A DNA stretch of 64,000 bases from Apostichopus japonicus (lineage: Eukaryota > Echinodermata > Holothuroidea > Aspidochirotida > Stichopodidae). The notes below the pieces were generated by a model that was not told where the DNA came from, made no database searches, and saw nothing but the letters and a program-made list of their open reading frames with translations. The translations under genes were made by a program, and so were the position numbers. The stretch is taken from NCBI RefSeq assembly GCF_037975245.1, contig NC_092568.1:3040001-3104000 (forward strand), written 5' to 3'. Below are positions 12,001 through 25,037 of this stretch, one piece after another. Every line of letters begins with the position of its first letter. Positions within the stretch are counted from its first letter, which is position 1.

Positions 12001-13735
12001 GACCACTGTCTGGAGTCTCTTGCAGGCAAATATTGCTGTTATTGCTCTAATAATATAACAAATATTGCTAGGGCCAGTCTCCAACAAGTTGAATTTATGT
12101 ACCTTCTATACTAAATCAGTCGAAGACTGATAAGGCAACAGGGCCCATGTTTAGAGCTACTGTTTGGGCCCCTATGCAGGGCAAACATACTGTCATTAGT
12201 ATTTTAGTAAACCCCAATGTGTATTAGTTCAAATGCAAAGGGATCTACCCTTTTGGGCCACTGTCTGAGGCCCAATGCAGGCACATATTGCTGTTATTGC
12301 AACAACAAAGTAATTAGTCTTGCTGGGAGCAGTATCCAACAAGTTTTGTTTATGTACCTGTTCAGCTAGAAAAATTAGCTAACCACTGATTGGTCCGCAT
12401 GGCCCATTCTTAGGGCTACTGTTTGGGCCCCTATGCAGGACAAATTTACTGTCATTAGTGTTTTAGTACACCCCAATGTGTAATAGTTCAAATGCAAAAG
12501 GATCTACCCTTGTACCTTTTCAGCTGAATAATACCATATGGGCGGGTCCCCTTTGGGCTACTGTCTAGGGCCCCATGCAGTCAGATATTGCTGTTGTTGC
12601 TACAGCAATGTAATTAGTCTTGCTGGGAGCAGTATCCAACAGGTTTTGTTCATGTACCTTTTCAGCTAGATAAATTAGCCAACAGTTGGTTGTACCGCAT
12701 GGCCCATTCTTAGGGCTACTGTTTGGGCCCCTATGCAGGACAAAGTTACTGTCATTAGTGTTTTAGTACACCCCAATGTGTAATAGTTCAAATGCAAAAG
12801 GATCTACCCTTGTACCTTTTCAGCTGAATAATACCATATGGGCGGGTCCCTTTTGGGCCACTGTCTAGGGCCCCATGCAGTCAGATATTGCTGTTGTTGC
12901 TACAGCAATGTAATTAGTCTTGCTGGGAGCAGTATCCAACAAGTTTTGTTCATGTACCTTTTCAGCTAAATAAATTAGCCAACAGTTGGTTGTACCGCAT
13001 GGCCCATTCTTAGGGCTACTGTTTGGGCCCCTATGCAGGACAAAGTTACTGTCATTAGTGTTTTAGTACACCCCAATGTGTAATAGTTCAAATGCAAAAG
13101 GATCTACCCTTGTACCTTTTCAGCTGAATAATACCATATGGGCGGGCCCCTTTTGGGCTACTGTCTAGGGCCCCATGCAGTCAGATATTGCTGTTGTTGC
13201 TACAGCAATGTAATTAGTCTTGCTGGGAGCAGTATCCAACAGGTTTTGTTCATGTACCTTTTCAGCTAAATAAATTAGCCAACAGCTGGTTGTACCGCAT
13301 GGCCCATTCTTAGGGCTACTGTTTGGGCCCCTATGCAGGACAAAATTACTGTCATTAGTGTTTTAGTACACCCCAATGTGTAATAGTTCAAATGCAAAAG
13401 GATCTACCCTTGTACCTTTTCAGCTGAATAATACCATATGGGCGGGCCCCTTTTGGGCTACTGTCTGGGGCCCCATGCAGTCAGATATTGCTGTCATTGC
13501 CACCATGATGCAAGGTACCCTCCTGGGTATAAAACCCAGAAACTTGTGTGCTTGTACCTCTTCAGCTAAATAAAAGCATATTTTGCCCCCTTATTTTGTG
13601 ACCCCCTCACCTACCATGCAGGGTGTGCCCCGGCAGCAACACATTTTATTGAAGCTTGGTCACCTACCAACACAATCAGGCCACCAAACCTTTTGTACCT
13701 CTTCAGCTGAATAAACCTTCTGGGCTCCTGGACTA
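9011..13735. repeat. 4.7-kb inverted repeat with 300-bp higher-order units in each arm
   Basis: The left end (tagtccaggagcccagaagg) and right end (complement ending ctcctggacta) mirror each other. The left arm (about 9011-10170) has roughly three 300-bp units, phased at 9260, 9560 and 9860; the right arm (about 11850-13735) has five to six, phased at 12570, 12870, 13170 and 13470. Each unit is itself a dimer of diverged half-units marked by GGGCCCC/ATGCAG and by TTCAGCTGAA. Units near the centre are more diverged. The spacer 10200-11850 is AT-rich without coding signal. It could be a foldback-type DNA element; GAT on both outer flanks is a possible short target duplication. Confidence 0.85.
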
Positions 13736-16700
13736 GATGTTGAAGAGCAAGAATGGACGTAGGCCTACATGTGGTGGAAAACTTGTGGAAATTGAGCCAA
13801 TTTTATAGACCACTTAAGACCTTCCAAGTGCCTAATTGAACGATGCCTATAACTGTGTATGACGTATACGTATAAACTACCACAATGCTGTTTTTGTTTT
13901 TTGGTGATTTGACGTTTGACCTCGTCGTTAGTCAGGCAGACACTACAACCCATGCTCAGGTACATACCTACCAAGTTTAAATAAATGCTCGACAGAGCAC
14001 AATGTCTCATCCTTAGTACACAACGTGCATGTATCGGATGGGATACAGCTATACATGCAGTCGCTTTCGGTGACATGAATGTTTCCTTAGATAGCATATA
14101 TACTCCCATTAAATGCCCCAATGACTTACACACTAAATCGTAAAAGTAATGTGGTCCCTAAGTCTAGATAGAAGTTCCCACTAGCTAAACGCTACTCATC
14201 ACTGGATAGCTGAAAAGTTTACCATTCATGGGACCCTCAGTTTTCCGCATCATGACCCAGAAGAATTTTTGCTATGAGATCCTGAAATTTTCGTCACTTG
14301 TAAATAAACCTCATTACTCAGTAGTAAACAATGTTCGTACGCTGCTCCTGAGAGGCCTAAAGCGGTCTAAACTTGCCTCAACTTGCCTCAACTGACCCAA
14401 TATTTGCATCACATGTACTTAATCCAAGCCAAAACTAAAAAAAAAACAGATCTTGATTGATAACATATCACAAAAGATGTTCTCCCGTTGCTTTTAGGAG
14501 CTTTTCCTGAATTAGAACACACGGTGCGGATTGATATAGATTCTAATAGGAGTATATGACGCCTTAATTTAAGCATTCCTTACTGTCTGGCATGCGCTGA
14601 TCTTGGCTATCTGCATATCATGTTGCGAGTTCATCGCTCTGTGTGGAACTTAATTGAACGTGAGAGTTCACCCAATTGAACCTTCTCAGTATCAGCCAGA
14701 ATAATTTCACAGCTCCTTACAATGCCTTACCAAGCCAACTTTCTAGAAATATATTGTCTTAACTTTGTACAAGTTTTGAGCCGTAGATGATCATACTGAA
14801 AGTGGGAGTATCATTAGCATGGTGGGAGTAGCATTAACGTAGTGGGAGTGGCATTAACATGGTTTGATATGGTTTTAGACGGAACTGAAAAGTATAAGTT
14901 TGCAGGTTGGTGATGAAAGCGTAGAATGGACAACTACGTGTAAATTTAGGGTGAGGAGGAGGGTGAGGAGGGTGAGAAGGAGAATGAGAATGGGGGTGGG
15001 AAGGAGGGAGAGGAGGGTGAGAGGGAGGGTGAGGAGTGGAGGGGGTTTCAACTAAATTAGTATTCACCACCCCACCACTCCTTTACTCGTGACATCATAT
15101 TTATTTCATCATATATTTGTAAACATGGGAAACACACGAAATTGTTTAATGATTTTTGACTGTCTGTCCCTTAACATATAGTGCATACACATTGAATTCG
15201 TTCTCATTTAATTGACTTATCAGAAGAGAATAGCACATTAGATGTTACCAGACTTGTACTTACGAGTATACAAAAGCACGAGATTAAGGGTAACAGTACT
15301 GTTGCCCTTGGCATGAGTACGTTGATTTCAAGCACAAATTTACACTACGTTTATAGCTTGACTATTATTGACGCATTTATGAGTACTCATCAATGAGAGC
15401 TAGTACAAATCTATCAGGACGAATTGAGTACAGGAAACTTCGCTGGAATATGAGTATGGACTCACTCAAGTCTGAGCACTGACTATGAGTCTGAACACTG
15501 ACTATGAGTCTGAACACCGACTACATGTCAGTCAGGAGGGGTGTGAAGTATCAAAATTCAAACTTTTATTAGTACAATTATTTAGATCTCACTTATAGTC
15601 TAAATAAGAAAGCACCAATTGGTGTCTAACTTTTATCTGTCTCCCAGACCCCTCCCCCTCCCAAAATAGAGTTGCATTGAATGAACCCTACACCCGCTAA
15701 TTTGTAAGAAAAAATGTATCCACCTATAGCCCATCCATAAAAAGACATGCCCCTAGCAAAATCAGTCTGTGCTAATTATGTACACGCCATTGCTTGCAGT
15801 AGGAGAGTAACATCCAAACTATGTCAATATATTATTATATATCCAATACAGCTTGCTTCCTATTATTCAAAATCAATCCATCCATTCCTCAATAGTCTGA
15901 TCATGGCCATGCAGCTGGTAAAAAAGAAATAAAATTAAAAATCATACCAGCTTGATTTTTCAATTTTGTATTTATCCTATCATGCAATATACATATGCAA
16001 CAATAGTGGAAAAACAAGCATTTATATTATAATTTAATACTTGATAAAGAAACAAAGAAACACCATGCTGATAACTATAATTGTTAACCTGATTTTGAAC
16101 TAAGGCCTACTAGAACTAGTAAAAAGATTTTCTTTCAAAAGAGAATAGAATTTGAAACTGCGGCATAATTATTTCTATTGTTTGTAGACATTCTTAAAAA
16201 AACGATTTGATAAACTACGTTGTTATCAATCGAACGAAATTTTGCCTTGTTCCAGCTGCATCAAACACAAAGATTCCCAAGTAATAAAAAGGATCAAATT
16301 TTCAGCTTATTTTAATTCAAGCTATAAGACACAAAACTTTACACAACTACTATGATGCTGTATTAAAGACTACTAATGTCGATAAAGAAATAGGACACAA
16401 TGAATGTAAAACAGAAACATATTTGTTTATGAATGAACAATGGCGGCCTGATTCTTTTTGCAGAGGGCGAATAAGGGGAGGAGGGGTGGGGCTGGTTGAG
16501 GAGGGAGGTGGGAGAACAAACTGTAAGGGTCAATATAGTAGATAATGTAAACTTGCTCCCTCCCTGGCTTTTGCCATTAAATAATCGGTGATTCACTAAC
16601 ACCGATTCAGACCAGGTTGCCAGTTCTTCTGTGACACAACCGGCCAAATTGGCCATCAAATCCAGTAACAAAAATGTTAATACAAATTTGCTGTTATTTG

Positions 16701-17620
16701 ATGACAATTGACTTTATACGTGTAGGAGTTTATGGTTTGCAATTTGTCCCAATTGGGGGTTCTCTTGAAATGTGCTAAAAAGTTGATGATGTTTTTACCG
16801 AAGCTTAGGCCTATATGCAACCTAAAGTCGAACTGAATAGCATGAAATGTTTGAAATCAATGTTCTTTAATTTTGTAGGCCATTAAGAATATGCCAAAAA
16901 TGCTGTCTGCTTGAAACTCTACTTTCCTCCAGCCAACGAAATTGGAAAAATGGCAAAATTGGCAAAATAATGGAGAAAAATAATAAGGCATACTGATTAA
17001 GCCCCTAGTAGATATACTGAAGACAATTAAACTGTGATTAAACTAAATACAGATGATCCACTCCATAAACCTAAATTTTTAATGAATTTGCTATAAAATA
17101 TGCTAGTACTTTGTTTCCTATATTTAACATTAAGAAATGTGCCTATTATTCATATTTCTACTGTAAAAAGTCTGCACATGTTTTAGATTTATCTCAATCA
17201 TTAATATATGGAATAAACGAAATTAAAAAAAATAGAAAAATCATGACTAAATATATAACAATAATTACAAAGTCCTATAATTTTAATCAAATAAAAAAAA
17301 CAACAACAACAACGTCATGTAAGCAATACAAATATCTTCCTAGATGGTAATTGTTAAGGTTTATCTTAAGTATTAATAAATGGAATAAACGTAATTATGA
17401 AAAAGGAACAATCATGACTAAATATATATTATGATTACAAAATCCTACTATTTTAAACAAATAAAAAAAGGAAGAAAAATAACAACATCATGTGAGTAAT
17501 ACAAATTTCTTAACAGATGTTATTTGGAAAAACTGAGAACAAAAACGACTTGTAATTTTGGTCAACTGACATAAAGTTAAGACAAAATGCTTAAAGCTAT
17601 GAAAACCTAGTATAAGTGAT
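13736..17620. other. intergenic, no gene seen
   Basis: AT-rich sequence with a GGTGGGAGTAGCATTAAC-type repeat (about 14800-14865), a purine-rich GGAGGGTGAG tract (14941-15050) and two diverged copies of an AT-rich segment near 17200 and 17370. No coding signal recognised. Confidence 0.5.
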
Positions 17621-17624
17621 TTGA

Positions 17625-17630
17625 TTTATT
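17625..17630 (-). promoter_or_regulatory. candidate polyadenylation signal AATAAA of the triple-CRD galectin
   Basis: AATAAA on the minus strand about 545 nt after the stop codon. The region is AT-rich, so the motif could occur by chance. Confidence 0.3.
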
Positions 17631-17820
17631 ATCATTGACCATTCTTTTCATGAAGATCAAAGTCTCCATATACACTCACACTAAGAACACAAATGTCTTA
17701 AAATTGGTGATTTTTTGGCAATTAAAACAGAAAAAAAAAAATTTAAAAAATATGATCATGGGGCACCTCCAGTAAACTAAGAAACCAAAATCTGAAAGTT
17801 GTGATAATGATATTAACATT

Positions 17821-17872
17821 TGTATGAGGGGAGGGTAGGGGAGGGTAGGGGAGGGTGGGGGAGTGGAGGGGT
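17821..17872 (+). repeat. G-rich tandem repeat, quadruplex-like
   Basis: Three to four copies of GAGGGGAGGGTAG on the plus strand, downstream of the galectin stop codon; C-rich in the transcript sense. Confidence 0.7.
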
Positions 17873-18173
17873 CTTCATTTTCCTTCTGTGAGGAAACACC
17901 GTGTCTCCAAGTAGATATAGCCATCTCAACCAATTTATACATCTAATCCATGTTCTAAATTTGCATATGCATGAGAATATAATTTGGTTGAAATTGGTAA
18001 TATAATAACAAGATGTGGTTTTTCTACCTGTACTTTTCCCCTGACCAATTAAGACCGAACAGAATAAATCAAACACCAATCAGAGAACAAGAGCTAAAGA
18101 GGAAAGGGAGTAAAGAGCTTATATAAAGTAAAGAAAAGTAAATGCAGGAATAGTAGCTGTCTCCAGCTAACCC

Positions 18174-18320
18174 TTATTGAAGCCTGATCTGGGTGAGTCT
18201 CACAGCTCCATCAACCTCCAAGAATGTGACCTGTTGGTAGGCAATCCGATGTCTGTATTCCAGCAGGTGTTGGCCGTTGACTGCAACACGGTAAGCATCA
18301 TGTTGACAAAGGACAATGAT
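18174..18320 (-). CDS. CRD3 last exon with stop codon
   Basis: 147 nt including TAA (18176-18174): IIVLCQHDAYRVAVNGQHLL, then EYRHRI and VRLTQIRLQ. The wording resembles the C-terminal CRD of vertebrate tandem-repeat galectins (VNGQHLLEYRHR). Confidence 0.92.
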   Translation of the reverse strand: MIVLCQHDAYRVAVNGQHLLEYRHRIAYQQVTFLEVDGAVRLTQIRLQ

Positions 18321-21300
18321 CTGAGAAAAAATTAAAGACACTCGTTAACAATTCGAAAAGACGGAAACAGGGTTGATGCTAAAGGGAAAGTCTACAGTAA
18401 GGTTGTACAGTTTCACTTAATTCAGACACAGGGTTGATGCTAAATGAAACTAATGGTGAAGAACAGAAAATGAAAGTTACTAGGATCATGATCATATTTC
18501 TCTTTGATGATGTACGATGTGTATAGAGATGTGACGTTGCAAATGCAAATGAAGTAATATCCCAGAATTCCGATGTGAGAAAAAATATGGAAAATGAAAG
18601 AAACTATATTGATATATTAAAATAACTGACATTGCAGACATGTAATATGAAAAAAAAATATATGCAGCTACTCAAATGTGGGAAGTGAAAAAATATTAAA
18701 TTTAAAGAAAAGATATTCACATGAGAGGAAACTGCAGATATTCAAATCAGACAACATGCAGATATCCTAATCAGAGAAGATGCAGATATTCTAATCAGAG
18801 AACATGCAGATATCCTAATCAGAGAACATGCAGATATCCTAATCAGAGAACATGCAGATATCCTAATCAGAGAACACGCAGATATCCTAATCAGAGAACA
18901 TGCAGATATCCTAATCAGAGAACATGCAGATATCCTAATCAGAGAACATGCAGATATTCTAATCAGAGAACATGCAGATATTCAAACAAGGATGTGTGCA
19001 TACATTGAAATGGAAGAGTATGCGGAAATTCATTTGACACTCACTTCAAAGAAACTGTTTGGCAAGAAGGGGAAATTTGGTGTTTCCCCCTCCTGTGCCC
19101 CCCACTTCTGACTCATAAGGGTGTTACGAACAATCTTCCTAGGTTGGAATCTCGGGTTGAAGTGAAAAGCCACATTGGCCCGTGGAGTTGTTCTAGGTCC
19201 ACACTGCAAGTTAACATGGAACCTGTGAAGAGGAATTTCAAAAATATATGTGATTAGCAGGTTTGATTCCTACACCAGGTACACCCTCCACACCCACTCT
19301 CCATCTGCCCCCCCCCCCCCACCCCCACGCCTCCCAAATGGTCAGGTATTTTGCTTTGCTTGGGTAGGAAAACAAAAGCTACAATATTGTCAAGCTACAT
19401 TCCAGCCCAATTGTGTCCCAGAAAAACAAGTACTGCACAACATTGAAAAAGTCATTTTTATGTTTTTATAAAGAAATTGGGAGCTGGTCAGTTAATGATG
19501 AATGGCCAAACTGAAATACTAAAGAAACCAAACTAATACTTCATTGGTCATCAATATTGCATTCAAAGTTGAAACTTGCTCAAAAACTATCCAATAGGTT
19601 TCAAAACATTTTTCTTGAAGGTTCTGACACTCCAAGTGATTACCACACATGCAGGGGAGAGGGGCCCAGGGGTGGGGGCACTAGGGATATATGTTACATA
19701 TTAACATATCTCAAGACAGGCAACATTTTGAGGTGGTAAATTGCTGATTGAAGTTTGAGCAAAAGTGTCCATCTTTGTTCACTTTCTAGCAGATTTTGTT
19801 GCCAATACTGAAAACTTATAAATGCCATAATTACTTCACCAGCCTGTATGTATGACACTGCCATACCTATCTAATACAAAAAAGTCTAATCAGATGTTTT
19901 GAGTTCATTATGAAAACAAACATGATGCTGTTGGATACTAAATTTTTCCATTGTAATGGTATTCAACAAATTAGGTCGATTAGCCAGGTATTATACCAAA
20001 TAAAGCAAAAAGGAAAAATATTCATGTTTTTGAAATTGCTTTTTGAATGTATGGAAACTGTCCAGGGGGTGGGGTGGGGGGGACACAACGCTGTTCAAAT
20101 AACTAATTATTGGCTCATTCTGTGACAAAATGTAAAGATGGTGGCGCATAGTGTGATCCAATGTAAGAATAACTTTGAGCAAAACTCTGTAGGTTTCATA
20201 AAACATTTTAAAACATTCCAACCAAACTTCCAAACAAACTTGACAGACTACAGTTTGCGAGAGAGAGAGAGAGAGTCAAAATGAACATGGCATCAGCTAC
20301 AGGATTCTGAGCTTAGAATTTACACTTCGTTCTGCGATATCTTAAAAGTTAACTCTTGCAAGTAGAATGCAGTCCTCTGTGACTCATTTGCGTGTGTGTA
20401 AGACTCTTGCTACATAGTTTACACAATAGGGTACATATTCTAGCGGGGAGTTCCTGTTTATCTTCAAATAAATAGTACAGGTTTTATTTAATTAACTGGA
20501 GGGCATTTAAACTCTTGTTTGTTGACACTAGTTGTCATATCCTGCATAATCCTCTTCCTTGAGATACGATCCTTGTCATGGGCTAGGCAATGCAAACAAA
20601 AACTACTTCACAACTCTAAGCCAGCCCTTTTTTTTATGTTTTTTTTTCTTTAGACTGGCTGACAAGGTGATAAATCAAAGGTCATATTAAAGTTCGTTAC
20701 TGAGTTGGAGACATCCGACTGAAACAAACTTAAATTCTATGAACAACTTTCCTGTCCTTTGTGCACATTAAGTAATAACTCCTTCATCTTCACAGTCTAA
20801 GCATTAAAGATACTCTTTTTAGGAAAATAGGATTAGTAGTTCTTCTGATTATTCTTTAAGCCTTCATGGCTTTCCAAGGAGAGGGACCACAGAGTGGAAT
20901 ATGTAACTCAACATATACTCTTAAAATAGATTAAAAGAAAAAAAAATCATATTTCTCCAATCAAATTTTCCATTGTTGAATTTAACATACACACAAAATA
21001 CATATTATTTGTCACCAAGACATTTTAAGGACTTTGGATTCACCTGACTAAAGAGATAATCACGCCTCTACCTGTGACCCCCTGGCTGTGACCCCCTAGC
21101 TGTGACCCCCTAGCTGTGACCCCCTAGCTGTGACCCGCTAGCTGTGACCCTCTGGCTGTGACCCCATATCTGCAAGAGAATACCCTTCTCCCTTCCCACC
21201 CCCTCACCCTGCCACATCATTGTCTGAGCTGAAGACAAAGATGAGATACCTCAACTCCTGACTTTCTATGAGTACATTTTCCTCGATGTAATAAGACATG

Positions 21301-24300
21301 GTTTTTTTGGACCATGTTACGTTGACTTACCTCTCTGGATTAGGGTTGACTATTCCACTGATGAAGATCATCTTACCAGGTGTCATACCACCGGCAATTG
21401 GAGCTACATACGGCACAGCCTGTAAAGGACGAGGTTATCCAATCAGAGGAAGCACACACATTCATATATCACAATACATCTAAAATACAGCAACTGAGTG
21501 TGCTTTGCATTGGAAAGAAAGTCAAAACAAGAGGGTACGATACATGGTTAGTTTAGCAAGTTTGTGTCAATTTAGATTAACTTGAAAGATACGATACATT
21601 ACAAAATATATATCAACACCTAGGTAAAACACCTAGGTAAAGCACCTAGGTAAAACACCTAGGTAAGACTCACAGGAACTTTTTCATGGTGTACACCTAA
21701 ACCCTAGCTCTGCTTATATCACACATACGTACTTGCAAGGAATAATTTATTCAATATTGAATGGTAAATGCTATGCCAAAATGGCCAAAAAAGTTAAAAA
21801 ATCTATAGCAGTTTTTGTACACAGAAACCTTAGTATCTTGAAAAGTGCAAACAAATCAGGGCCGTCCAAACTGCCAAACAAAATTTTTAACTCAAAATGA
21901 TTCCATTACTAACGACCTATAAAGTGTTGCACCGCCCAGAATTTCTAAGGTCTTCCTGACAATTGCACTGTGGGTGGTATATATTTCATAACAATGGAAC
22001 AACACAATGCACCAGTAGTTTACCAGATGGGAAGTTTTACAAATAGAATCAAAGTTTTTTCCTTACATGTGGACAACCAAACCACTTTCCCTTATTTTCA
22101 CTGGGAAATAGTTTGAAAAACCCACATAATGAAGAGCAAAAATGGAAAACTTATGTCCACATTTTTTGGGGGAAGGAAAACGTTCCCATCGCCAGCGCCC
22201 AAAAAGACAAGTTTGCCACCTTTCCTCACCATACGACTGTTTCAGGTATCAAACCAGAATGAAAACATTTCATGGTTCCTTGCTGCTGTTCATTAGTTCC
22301 ATTCATAGGGAAATTTCTAAGAAAGCCCTATGACAACAACAGCAATTCATGCACACAGACTTTGGTTGCCAAAGTAATGCTAAGCCCTGATATCAATTGC
22401 AACACACATCAGTGTGCGAAGACTATCTACCATTAACATCATACCAAGTTTGACGAAATTCCAACTAGTAATAGTAGCCAAGTAATTGCAATTTGGAGTA
22501 TTTCACGTTTCACCCCATGACCTCATTAATATTCATGATATGAGCACCAAAATCAACAGGGTTAATCTACTAACTATGGGCCACCCACTCATGTAATGGT
22601 AATGTATGGTAATGATTGGTCATTCCCTTGTTGAGTTATTGTGCATACAAACTTTTCATAACAAAATAATGCTAGGCCCCCCCCCCCCCTTATAAACATG
22701 CATGATATCAATTGCAACACACATCAGAGTGTGGAGACTATCTACCAATATCATCATACCAAGTTTGACGAAATTCCAATCAATAGTAGCCAAGTTATTG
22801 CAACTTGGGAGTTTTTCACGTTTGACCCGTGACCTCATAAATATTTTTTAACTTTGACCTCGTATAACTTCGCACACGAAGGTCACACAGGGGTCAACCT
22901 ATTGACATTTATGATCAGAAGGTACCTTTGACATCTGAAAATAGCATCGAAACTGTAAAAATCCCCAAAACATGAAAAGGTCACCAGAGGTCAAATTGAG
23001 GTCAAGGGTCACCCAGATGCGGGTTGACAACTGGATTACATTGAAGCAACTCCCAACCTTAACGGACAGTTCGTTCTCAAGTTATCACAAAAATACTAGT
23101 TTTTCATCATTAATTGACCTTTGGTGACCTCGGATCACATGAACGTTAAGCTTGAAAATATTCCCCTATACCATTTGCAACTTGTCCCAAAATATGAACC
23201 GTGTCACACCTTGGAACTGAGAGTTATTGCATTAAATGTCTGAATATTAACTTTGACCTCGTATAACTCCGCACACGAAGGTCACGCGGGGGTCAACCCA
23301 TTGACATTTATGATCAGAAGGTACCTTTGACATCTGAAAATAGCATCGAAACTGTAAAAATCCCCAAAGCATGAAAAGGTCACCAGAGGTCAAATTGAGG
23401 TCAAGGGTCACCCAGATGCGGGTCGACAATTGGATTGAATTGAAGCAACTCCCAACCCTAACGGACAATTCGTTCTCAAGTTATCACAAAAATACTAGTT
23501 TTTTATCATTAATTGACCTTTGGTGACCTCGGTTTGAAAATATTCCCCTATACCATTTGCAACTTGTCCCAAAATATCAACCGTGTCACACCTTGGAACT
23601 GGGAATTATTGCACTAAATGTTTGAAAATTTACTTTGACCTCATATAACTTCACACACAAAGGTCACCTGGTGTAAACCTATTGACATTTTTGATTGGTG
23701 AGACGTGAATATAGCATCAAAACTGTAAAAATTCAAACATTTTTTCTTTGCCCATTTTCTCACCCAAAATACTAGTTTTTTAACATTAATTGACCTTTGA
23801 TGACCTCGGATCACATGACCGTTAAGTTTGAAAATATTCCTCTATACCATTTGCAACTTGTCCCAAAATATCAACCTTGTTACACCTTGGCACTGGGAGT
23901 TATTGCAATAAATGTCTGAAAATTAACTTTGACCTTGTATAACTTTACACACAAAGGTCACCCGGGTGTCAACCCATTGACATTTTTGATCGGAAGGTAC
24001 CTTTGATATCCAAATCTAGCATCAAAACCAAACATTTTCTTTTTCGCCCGTTTTCTCCCAAAATAAGCACATTTTTTCTAATGTGACCTTTGACCTTTTG
24101 ACCTTGGTTTCAAATGTAGTTTGATCTGCTGATATCAAAAATCAACACGACAAGTCTGTACAGCCATCCTAACTCCGACCGAAAACTTTGACCCCATTTA
24201 AGTTCGCACACAAAGGTCGCACGGGGGTCAACCTATCGATATTTATGATCAGAAGGTACCTTTGACATCTGAAAATAGCATCGAAACTGTAAAAATCCCC

Positions 24301-25003
24301 AAAGCATGAAAAGGTCACCAGAGGTCAAATTGAGGTCAAGGGTCACCCAGATGCGGGTCGACAATTGGATTGAATTGAAGCAACTCCCAACCCTAACGGA
24401 CAATTCGTTCTCAAGTTATCACAAAAATACTAGTTTTTTATCATTAATTGACCTTTGGTGACCTCGGTTTGAAAATATTCCCCTATACCATTTGCAACTT
24501 GTCCCAAAATATCAACCGTGTCACACCTTGGAACTGGGAATTATTGCACTAAATGTCTGAAAATTTACTTTGACCTCATATAACTTCACACACAAAGGTC
24601 ACCTGGTGTAAACCTATTGACATTTTTGATTGGTGAGACGTGAATATAGCATCAAAACTGTAAAAATTCAAACATTTTTTCTTTGCCCATTTTCTCACCT
24701 AAAATACTAGTTTTTTAACATTAATTGACCTTTGGTGACCTCAGATCACATGACCGTTAAGTTTCAAAATGTTCCCCTAACCAGTTCACAACTTGTCCCA
24801 AAATATCAACCTTGTCGCACATTGGCACTGGGAGTTATTGCAGTTTTAGTATTTTGGGTTTTTGGACCATAACTGACCTTTGGTGACCTTTGTGGGCACC
24901 AAAAACAATAGGGTTCATCTACTCACTATGGGCCACCCACCCACCAAGTTTGATCATGATCAGTCAATCCCTTGTTGAGTTATCGTGCATACAAGCTAAA
25001 GCG

Positions 25004-25037
<34 letters not shown>

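Noticed and set aside
9177-13573. Two identical short frames containing GPFWATVWGPMQSDIAV
   Set aside because: They are mirror copies inside the inverted repeat arms; the duplicated sequence, not selection, explains the identity.
14834-15070. Pro/His/Ser-rich frame
   Set aside because: Low-complexity GGAGGGTGAG tract read on the minus strand.
18721-19008. Frame encoding repeated TCRYPNQR octapeptides
   Set aside because: A 24-bp minisatellite inside a galectin intron on the opposite strand; no splice sites, domain or promoter supports coding.
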